Source: Microbispora sp. H13382 | GTDB lineage: Bacteria; Actinomycetota; Actinomycetes; Streptosporangiales; Streptosporangiaceae | Direction of reading: 5' to 3' | DNA: 64,000 nt | Assembly: GCF_014161445.1 (NCBI RefSeq) | Contig: NZ_JABBXA010000002.1 | Coordinates: 480,351-544,350, forward strand | Shown: piece by piece, positions 57,476-64,000 of the stretch | Position numbering within the stretch: position 1 is the stretch's first letter | How the letters are laid out: the number at the start of each line of letters is the position of its first letter | Translations under genes and position numbers: made by a program | Notes under the pieces: generated by a model | Seen by the model: only the letters and a program-made list of their open reading frames with translations | Databases searched by the model: none | Told to the model about the DNA's origin: nothing

Positions 57476-60400
57476 TCAGGCGGGGACGGGCACGTGGGCC
57501 GCGCTCCGGCGGCGCTCGGCCTCGGCGCGGGTCGTCGCCTCCCTGACCGGGCGCCGCACGAGAATCCCCACCAGCGTCGCGGCGGCCGCGCTGCCCAGCC
57601 CGATGACCCAGCCCGCCGGGCCGAGCGGCCGGCAGCCGAAGACCGTGCTGACTCCCGGCACCGTGACGATGAGCCACAGGACGGCCAGCGACGCCAGCGA
57701 CGCGAGCACGACGATCCTGTCCCGGCCGCCCGCGAGCGTCTGCAGCAGTTGCGCGGACACGAGCGCGACCAGGCCGATGGTGTTCGCGCGCACACGGGTG
57801 CCGGTCATGCGGCCCAGGATCCACGCGGCCGTCGCCGCCGCCGTCGTGACCGCCGCGCGCAGGTAGATGTCGCGGGTCAGCGACTCGCCCAGCGACGCCT
57901 CCGGGCCCTCGGCGAGGAGCTTGTCCGGGTCGGTCGAGGCGGGCGGCCGTACGGCGACCGCCATGGCCGGCACCATGTCGGTGAGCAGGTTGACCAGCAG
58001 GAGCTGCCGGGCGTTGAGCGCGCTGCCGCCCGCCAGCAGGTTGGACCCCACGGTGAAGGCGATCTCGCCGATGTTGCCGCCGAGGAGGATGCTCAGCGCG
58101 TCGCGCACCGAGGTCCACATCGCCCTGCCCTCGACTATGGCGTCCACGATCGTCTCGATGCGGTCGTCGGTGACGACGAGGTCGGCGGCGGCCCGTGCGG
58201 CGGGCGTCGCCCGCGAGCCGAGTGCGATGCCCACGTCGGCCGTGCGGATGGCGGGCGCGTCGTTGGCGCCGTCCCCGGTGACGGCGACGACCTCCCCCGC
58301 CCGGCGCAGGCACGTGACGATCCTGGCCTTGTGCGCGGGTGTGGTCCTGGCGAAGACCGCCACGTCGGGCAGCACCTTGGTCAGCGTCTCGTCGTCCAGT
58401 TCGTCCAGCTCGGGGCCGGTCATGACGCGCTGGCCGTTCAAGGCGTTGAGCTCGACGGCGATCGCCTCGGCGGTGCTGGGGTGGTCGCCGGTGACCATGA
58501 CGATCCGCACCCCGGCCCGCATGAGGCGCCTGACGCTCTCCGCGGCCGTGGACCTGACCGGGTCGGCCAGGCCGAGGAAACCGAGGAAGCACAGCTCCTC
58601 GATGCGCGACTCGTCGAGGTCGCTCCGGTCGGAGGCGGGCCGCTGCGCGACGGCGAGCACGCGGTACCCCTGCCGGGCCAGCCGTTCCACCTCCTGCTCC
58701 AGCTCCCCGCGTACGGTCTCGTCGCAGGGGACCGGCCCGGTGTCGCGGTGCACGGTGGTGCAGTGGGTGAGCACGATCTCGGGGGCGCCCTTCACACTGA
58801 GCAGGTGCCCGTGCTCGGTGCGGCCGAGCACCGCGTGGTAACCCCGGCCCGGCTCGAACGGCATCTCGTCGACGCGCTCCCAGCTCTCGAACCCTTCGCC
58901 CGGCGTGACGTCCAGCCGATGGGCGCCGTCGAGCACGGCGCGGTCGGTCGGGTGAGCGATCACCCGTCCCACGCCGGACTTGGGGCTGGCCCGTACGGCC
59001 GCGGCGAGGACGCGCCGCAGCCCGGCGTCCGCCTCCTCGACCGGACGGCCCGCGCGCCCGTCCGACACGTGCCGCAGGCTGATGCGGCCCTCGGTGAGCG
59101 TGCCCGTCTTGTCGAAGCACAGCACGTTGACCCGTCCCAGGGCCTCGATCGTGGACGGGTTGCGCACCAGCGCGGCACGCCTGGACAACCGCCGCGCGGC
59201 GGCCAGCTCCGCCACGGTGGCGATGAACGGGAGCCCCTCGGGCACGGCGGCGACCGTCAGGCTCACGGCCGGCGTGAGCGCCGCGGCCAGCGGCCGTCCG
59301 CGCAGGAGGTCGATGACGAGCAGCGCCACCCCGGAGGCGATCGAGATCGGCAGGATGCGGCGGCTCAGCTCCCGCAGGCGCAGCTCCACCCCGGTGGGCG
59401 GGCTCGGCTCGCCGGCGAGCCTGGTGCTGCGCCCCGACTCGGTCATGTCGCCCGTCGCGACGACCACCGCCCGTCCGCTGCCCGCCGCGATCGACGTGCC
59501 CAGGTAGACCATCGAGCTGCGGTCGGCGATGGCCGCCGCCACGGTCGGCGCGGCGGTCTTGGCGACGAGCTGGGACTCTCCGGTGAGCGTGGACTCGTCC
59601 ACTTCCAGCCCGACGGCGTTGATGACGCGGGCGTCGGCGGGCACGGCGTCCCCGGCGCGCAGCTCGATGACGTCACCGGGCGCGAGTTCGTCCCTCGTCG
59701 TCTCGACGACGCCCTCGGGGCGGCGCAGCCGTACGAGGATCTCGGTCGACTCGGTCAGGCGGTGCAGCGCCCGGTCGGCCTTGAACCGCTGCACGCCCCC
59801 GAGGAACGCGTTGATGACCATGACGCCGCTGATGAGCACGGCGTCGAGGGCCGAGCCGACGAGGGCCGATATCCCCGCGCCGGTGGCCAGGGCGGGCGTG
59901 AGCGGGTTCGCGAGCTCCTCCACCGTGGCCCGCGCCAGCGAGTGAGGGCCCTCCACCTTCTCCGGCGCGGCCTCGGCACGGCGCCTGCCCGCCTCCTGCT
60001 CGGCGATGCCCTGCGTCGAGGAGCGGAGCCGGGACAACACCTCCCGCGCGGACATTGCGTGCCACGGGGTGATGTCGGCGCGAGGCGGGGTGGGGACGCG
60101 ACCCGCGTTCTGCCCGGACCATTCGCCGAGCACGATGGCGGCCAGCGAGACGGCGGCGCTGGCGAGCTGCGCCCGGCGCAGGGAGGTGGCGGCCGGGCCC
60201 GCGGCGGCCAGCAGGGTGCCGACGCACGCGCCCGCCGCGCCGAGTTTCACGCCGTTCCCGCTGTTGCCGCGCGCCCGGGGCAGGCAGCGCAGGAACAGGT
60301 GGACGCCGTGCAGTTCGCCCGCGATGTCGGCGTCCCACGGCACCATGCGTCCGGGCTCGACGGCCTCGGGATCGACCACCCCGAGGCCGATGTCGGCCTG

Positions 60401-61873
60401 GGCGAGCGAGTGCCAGGCCCCCTTGGACACGACGACCACGCAGTGGCCCGCCGCCTGCAGGTCGTGCACGTGCTCGGCTAGCTCCGGGCCTCCGGGCAGC
60501 GTCCGGCCGATCGCGAGGCGCTGTGCCAGGCCCTCGTCGCCGCCCGCGAGGAAGACGGCGCCGGCCGCCTTAGCCGCGCCGACGACGGGCACGGCCAGGG
60601 CGTCGATCCCCCGGGCGAGCCCGGCGACGGCGATCCGGGTGCCGTTCCTGGACACCTCCACCACCCGCAGCCCGCGCGACCGCCACAGGGCGGCGTCCGC
60701 GACCAGTCCTTCGGGGTCGGGCAGCGGCCGGGCCGACCAGCCCTCCAGGGTCCGGGCACGCCCGGGGTCGGAGAAGTCGATGAGGGTGTAGAGCCGCGAG
60801 TACAGCTCGTCGGTGTCCTGCCCTTCGAGCAGCGGCTCGACGCGGTCGATCGTCCACGAGCCGGTCGTCAGCGCGTCGGCGTGCAGGACGACGGTGTCGA
60901 CGCGGTCCATCGTGCGCAGGCAGCCGGCGTCGAAGACGACCGTGTCGTGCTTGCCGAGCGCGCGGCTGATCGCGCCCGCGAACGCCTCCCGGCTGAGGTC
61001 GGCGACCCGGGGGGTGGCGGAGATGAGGACGGACGCGGCCCGTTCGCCCCGCGTGAGCACCCGGGTCACCGCGTACGCGGCGGCGCTGATCGGGGCGACC
61101 ACGTCCGCGTAACGTTCGACCGGGCCGTGCGGCAGGTGGGTCGGCCGCCGCCGGGCCTCGGCCCTGATGTGGTGATAGGCACCCGGGCGGGTGGCCAGCC
61201 GCTCCTCCAGTCCCTCCCAGGCGTACCGGCTGGCCCTGGTCTCGATGTAGCGGCCCACGTTCGCGACGGCCTGCACGAACAGCGCGGTGGGGCGGAGCGT
61301 GAGGGTCTGCGTGACGAGGTTGGCGGTGGTGAACAGAGCGTCGGTGGGACGGCGTCCCAGCCGGCGGTCGAGCTGCTCGCGGATCGCGGGCGTGGCGTTG
61401 ACCAGTTGCACCACCGCGGGGACGACCGCCGGGAGCTGGGGGGCCCGGATTACCTTGCCGAGGAAGATCAGCCCGATTCCGGTGACGCCGGCCGTCAGCC
61501 GCACGGTCGCCCGCAGGTGCTCCTCCACGAGGTGGACGGGGCTCTCGTGAGCGTGCTCCTCCTGCTCGTCGAGCTCCGCGGCGACGGCCAGTAGCTTGTC
61601 CTGGTCGACCTGGTCCGGGTTACAGGCGACGAAGACGGCGCCGATGCGGCCGTTGACCTCGGCGCGCTCGACGCCGGGGACGGTCTCCAGCCGCTCCTCC
61701 AGCCGGCCGGCCGCCGCTTCGGAGCCGGGCCGGCCGATCCCGTGCAGGTTGATGCGCAACCCGCCGGGGGAGACGCGCACCTCACGAGGGCACGGAAGCA
61801 GATCTCGGAACGGCTCGGACAGCACGCCGCGCAGCAGGGCCACGGACGTGTTGAGCACCCGGTTCAGGATCAC
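57476..61873 (-). CDS. giant cation-translocating P-type ATPase, CtpI-like
   Basis: 1465 aa from GTG 61873 (RBS AGGAGGGG), close in size and layout to mycobacterial CtpI. The C-terminal ~850 residues are a full P2-like ATPase: TGES (STLTGESQLVAK), PEGLP in the membrane, phosphorylation site CFDKTGTLTEG (Asp921), KGAPE, TGDHPSTAEA and VTGDGANDAPAIRTADVGIA. The first ~600 residues have an HMA-like start and what looks like a worn second ATPase core: VVLHADALTTG where DKTGT belongs and VVVVSKGAWHSLAQADIGLG where GDGxND belongs. Cation unknown. Confidence 0.9.
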   Translation of the reverse strand: MILNRVLNTSVALLRGVLSEPFRDLLPCPREVRVSPGGLRINLHGIGRPGSEAAAGRLEERLETVPGVERAEVNGRIGAVFVACNPDQVDQDKLLAVAAELDEQEEHAHESPVHLVEEHLRATVRLTAGVTGIGLIFLGKVIRAPQLPAVVPAVVQLVNATPAIREQLDRRLGRRPTDALFTTANLVTQTLTLRPTALFVQAVANVGRYIETRASRYAWEGLEERLATRPGAYHHIRAEARRRPTHLPHGPVERYADVVAPISAAAYAVTRVLTRGERAASVLISATPRVADLSREAFAGAISRALGKHDTVVFDAGCLRTMDRVDTVVLHADALTTGSWTIDRVEPLLEGQDTDELYSRLYTLIDFSDPGRARTLEGWSARPLPDPEGLVADAALWRSRGLRVVEVSRNGTRIAVAGLARGIDALAVPVVGAAKAAGAVFLAGGDEGLAQRLAIGRTLPGGPELAEHVHDLQAAGHCVVVVSKGAWHSLAQADIGLGVVDPEAVEPGRMVPWDADIAGELHGVHLFLRCLPRARGNSGNGVKLGAAGACVGTLLAAAGPAATSLRRAQLASAAVSLAAIVLGEWSGQNAGRVPTPPRADITPWHAMSAREVLSRLRSSTQGIAEQEAGRRRAEAAPEKVEGPHSLARATVEELANPLTPALATGAGISALVGSALDAVLISGVMVINAFLGGVQRFKADRALHRLTESTEILVRLRRPEGVVETTRDELAPGDVIELRAGDAVPADARVINAVGLEVDESTLTGESQLVAKTAAPTVAAAIADRSSMVYLGTSIAAGSGRAVVVATGDMTESGRSTRLAGEPSPPTGVELRLRELSRRILPISIASGVALLVIDLLRGRPLAAALTPAVSLTVAAVPEGLPFIATVAELAAARRLSRRAALVRNPSTIEALGRVNVLCFDKTGTLTEGRISLRHVSDGRAGRPVEEADAGLRRVLAAAVRASPKSGVGRVIAHPTDRAVLDGAHRLDVTPGEGFESWERVDEMPFEPGRGYHAVLGRTEHGHLLSVKGAPEIVLTHCTTVHRDTGPVPCDETVRGELEQEVERLARQGYRVLAVAQRPASDRSDLDESRIEELCFLGFLGLADPVRSTAAESVRRLMRAGVRIVMVTGDHPSTAEAIAVELNALNGQRVMTGPELDELDDETLTKVLPDVAVFARTTPAHKARIVTCLRRAGEVVAVTGDGANDAPAIRTADVGIALGSRATPAARAAADLVVTDDRIETIVDAIVEGRAMWTSVRDALSILLGGNIGEIAFTVGSNLLAGGSALNARQLLLVNLLTDMVPAMAVAVRPPASTDPDKLLAEGPEASLGESLTRDIYLRAAVTTAAATAAWILGRMTGTRVRANTIGLVALVSAQLLQTLAGGRDRIVVLASLASLAVLWLIVTVPGVSTVFGCRPLGPAGWVIGLGSAAAATLVGILVRRPVREATTRAEAERRRSAAHVPVPA

Positions 61874-62104
61874 ATCACCCCTCCTCGCGAGAGTCGGGGG
61901 GAACTCACGGATGAATCCCGCCTGAACCTGGATAAAGGCTCAGGCGCTGGTCATAACGGTCGTACGACCGTCGTCGGATACCTTCCTCCATCGGGAGCAG
62001 GAGAAACGCGGGAGACGGGAAACCCGGAGGACGAGAAAACCGGGAGAACGGCGGACGCGCCGCCCGCGATCGGCGCGGCCGAGGGGCCCGAGTGGACCGC
62101 GGGG

Positions 62105-62455
62105 TCAGCCGATGGTGAAGGCGGGCCAGTTGAGGAGGGCGAGCAGCCTCCGCAGCGCCGGCGTGGCGTTGTGCAGCCGGATCGGCCGGCCCAGGGGCAT
62201 GTCGGACAGCAGGGCCAGGGCGCGCAGGCCGTAGAGGTCGATGAACTGGAGTTCGGCGACGTCCACGGTTCCCGTTCCGGGCCTCGTCCACTGCCTGTGG
62301 AGGGTGTCGGCGATCGCGTCGCCGTTGGTGAGATCGATCTGCCCGATCAGCCGTACGGAGCCGTCGTCGGAGGTGCGTACGACCAGTTGCTTGTCGAGAT
62401 AGAGCAGGTTCTTCTTGTGCAGCGCGGATTCGAACGACCCATTGATGGTCATCAT
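62105..62455 (-). CDS. STAS-domain protein (anti-sigma factor antagonist-like)
   Basis: 116 aa from ATG 62455. LVVRTSDDGSVRLIGQIDLT then GTVDVAELQFIDLYGLRALA is the STAS fold; the usual phospho-Ser in D-S/T-S-G is replaced here by Asp-Leu-Tyr (FIDLYGL). Without that Ser the kinase-controlled switch would be lost or constitutive. Short proteins of this kind are common in actinomycetes next to DUF574 methyltransferases and MEDS-type sensors. Confidence 0.82.
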   Translation of the reverse strand: MMTINGSFESALHKKNLLYLDKQLVVRTSDDGSVRLIGQIDLTNGDAIADTLHRQWTRPGTGTVDVAELQFIDLYGLRALALLSDMPLGRPIRLHNATPALRRLLALLNWPAFTIG

Positions 62456-62655
62456 GTCGGAGCCGCCTTCCTGTAGAGGGGCAGCCACCTCCGAGCATCA
62501 CCGTCGCTGCTCGCCCATGTCAACCGAAGCGGGGTCCCCCCACCTACCCCGCCGATCACCGGCCCGCCGTCGCACGGCCCGCGGCCTGCGCCGATGCCTG
62601 TCGGGCCGTACGGCGGGGCAGTGACGTATCTCACGTTTATCGCCCGGGCGACATT

Positions 62656-63513
62656 TCAGGGCTTGTGGGCGACGGCACCGACGAACGTGTGGTAGGTGAT
62701 GCCGCGATCGACGAACTCGCCGGGATCCGGCCGCCACTCGGCGAGCGGCACCAGACCGGGTTCGAGGAGCGGCAGGTCGCCGAAGTAGGCGAGGATCTCG
62801 TCGCGGGTGCGCCACCGGCCCGTGCCGAGGTTCTCGTTGAACAGCTTCTCGGCCGACGTGGCCTGCGCCGACACCTCGGGCATCGCGGGCCCCGGGTTGT
62901 GGAAATGGGACAGCGCCAGATAGCTGCCGGAGGGCAGGGCCGAGCGGAAGCGGGCGGCGATGCCCTGGGGGTCCTCGTGGTCGTTGACGTGATGCAGGAT
63001 CGCGAACAGCAGCAGGGCCACGGGCTGGTCGAAGTCGATGAGCGCCCCGACCGAGGGGTGGTTCAGGATCGACTCCGGGTCGCGGATGTCGGCCTCGACG
63101 ACCGTGGTGCTCCCGTTCGTGGCGAGCAGCGCCCGGCCGTGCGCGAGCACGATCGGGTCGTTGTCGACGTAGACGACCCGCGCCTCCGGGGCGACCTCCT
63201 GGGCCACCTCGTGGACGTTGCCCTGGGTCGGCAGACCCGAGCCGATGTCGAGGAACTGCCGGATGCCCGCCTCGGCCGCGAGATAGCGGACGACGCGCCG
63301 GAGGAAGGCGCGGTTCGCGCGGCCCGCCGCGGGAGCGTCCGGCGCGATCTTCAACGTCGCCTCGCCCACCTGCCGGTCGATGGCGAAGTTGTCCTTCCCG
63401 CCGAGGAAGAAGTCGTAGACACGGGCGATGCTCGGTTTGCTCGTGTCGATCCTGGTCCCCGCCTGCTCGTTGTCCGCCGGGGCACCGCTCACGTGCTGGT
63501 CGTCGTCAGCCAT
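62656..63513 (-). CDS. SAM-dependent methyltransferase, DUF574 (Methyltransf_19)
   Basis: 285 aa from ATG 63513 (RBS AGGACGG). Family hallmarks: KPSIARVYDFFLGGKDNFAI, DRQVGEATLKIAPDAPAAGR, NRAFLRRVVRYLAAEAGIRQ, FLDIGSGLPTQGNVHEVAQE (SAM motif I), VYVDNDPIVLAHGRALL. One of the expanded actinomycete DUF574 family; the methyl acceptor is unknown. Confidence 0.94.
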   Translation of the reverse strand: MADDDQHVSGAPADNEQAGTRIDTSKPSIARVYDFFLGGKDNFAIDRQVGEATLKIAPDAPAAGRANRAFLRRVVRYLAAEAGIRQFLDIGSGLPTQGNVHEVAQEVAPEARVVYVDNDPIVLAHGRALLATNGSTTVVEADIRDPESILNHPSVGALIDFDQPVALLLFAILHHVNDHEDPQGIAARFRSALPSGSYLALSHFHNPGPAMPEVSAQATSAEKLFNENLGTGRWRTRDEILAYFGDLPLLEPGLVPLAEWRPDPGEFVDRGITYHTFVGAVAHKP

Positions 63514-63639
63514 GATCCGTCCTGCTCCCTCGCTGTACCGGTCCCAGATCGCGATCATGGTAAGGCCGTCGAGGGCCGAGAGGGAGATGTTTGCGATAAC
63601 TGGCATGAACAGGTCGGTCAACGGACGAGGCCGGGCGCA

Positions 63640-63740
63640 TCGGGCCGGCCGGGTGTCGGCAGGGTCGGCAAGGATCGGCAGGGGTGGGTCAGCCCGGGTC
63701 GATTGGGTCGGTCGGGTTGGCCGGGTCGGCCGCCGGGCGG
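63640..63740. repeat. GGTCGG-type low-complexity tract
   Basis: Irregular repeats of GGTCGG, GGGTCGG and GGCCGGGTCGG between the methyltransferase and VOC genes; no ORF of interest. Probably slippage-prone intergenic DNA. Confidence 0.6.
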
Positions 63741-63773
63741 CCGTCGAGAGGACGGCCGCCCGCGATCGCCGGA

Positions 63774-64000
63774 TCAGACGCTGACGCCGACCCCGCCGCG
63801 TGTCTGCGCGCCGTACCGCTCCAGCTCCTTGGCCAGGTCCAGCGGCCTGATCTGGGTGCGCCCTGCCAGGGTCTCCTCGGTGAGCAGGTGCGCGGGCACC
63901 AGCCAGGAGACCTCGAACTCCAGCCCGTCCGGGTCCTTCGCGTAGAGGGCCTTGGTGGTGGAGTGGTCGGAGGCGCCGACCAGGGCGTTCATCTCCGTCA
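63774..64000 (-). CDS. VOC-family (glyoxalase/dioxygenase) protein, 5' part outside window
   Basis: C-terminal ~75 residues only. ASDHSTTKALYAKDPDGLEF then EVSWLVP is the second-half beta-alpha-beta-beta-beta metal site (His and Glu ligands) of VOC proteins. The reading frame runs past base 64000, so the first half is not visible. Could be a glyoxalase or ring-cleavage-type dioxygenase. Confidence 0.8.
   Translation of the reverse strand, partial: TEMNALVGASDHSTTKALYAKDPDGLEFEVSWLVPAHLLTEETLAGRTQIRPLDLAKELERYGAQTRGGVGVSV

Noticed and set aside
57467-60481. 1004-residue open frame on the plus strand
   Set aside because: Lies fully antisense to the P-type ATPase; no recognisable domain and biased composition.

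Overview
High-GC actinobacterial chromosome segment. Gene style (MmyB-type XRE regulators, NarL-type two-component systems, DUF574 methyltransferase, many GTG starts after GGAGG sites, secreted I36 modules, a CtpI-like giant P-type ATPase) fits a filamentous actinomycete, most likely Streptosporangiales (Nonomuraea, Microbispora or Sphaerisporangium type). That placement is inference from gene content, not from a marker gene.

Layout. 1-5.2 kb: regulator/SDR pair, a tendamistat-like secreted protein, a secreted RNase with its barstar inhibitor, a GH16-fold protein, DUF4142 and MaoC proteins. 5.3-13.4 kb: a junkyard of integrated elements. An intact tRNA-Arg(ACG) is followed by two further copies of its 43-bp 3' end, each copy with its own terminator. 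Between and beyond them lie broken tyrosine integrases, an IS256-type and an IS5-type transposase remnant, a truncated DUF3631 gene, a headless LuxR regulator, and one intact cargo block (membrane protein plus two-component system) preceded by a palindromic repeat of a kind I associate with Micrococcales. 13.4-17.7 kb: MarR/DoxX, then three secreted cell-wall proteins (M15, I36-M23, I36-SpoIID), the last two sharing an almost identical I36 module.

18.9-29.0 kb: a compact class II lanthipeptide locus. On the minus strand a 75-aa precursor (three Cys, His-rich core), a 1070-aa LanM, an ABC ATPase, an ABC permease and a lipoprotein serine hydrolase appear to form one operon. A second secreted serine hydrolase is divergent, and a secreted subtilisin-like protease follows. 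No C39-type LanT is present.

29.2-31.5 kb: phospholipid operon (CDP-alcohol phosphotransferase, acyltransferase, CdsA). 31.7-44.9 kb: mixed metabolism and regulation, including a coupled operon of serine hydrolase, response regulator and a histidine kinase with an extra C-terminal membrane domain; an HxlR/imine-reductase-like divergent pair; a second, canonical CDP-alcohol phosphotransferase; and an SRPBCC gene behind two perfect palindromes. 44.9-51 kb: L,D-transpeptidase, pentapeptide-repeat protein, cupin, aldehyde dehydrogenase, His-rich secreted protein, YbdK-type carboxylate-amine ligase. 51-54.5 kb: FAD oxidoreductase with two AhpD-like proteins that share a 98 % identical tract, and a SnoaL-like protein. 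54.7-64 kb: MarR/MMPL efflux pair, a 1465-aa P-type ATPase whose N-terminal half looks like a dead second ATPase, a STAS protein, a DUF574 methyltransferase and a partial VOC protein.
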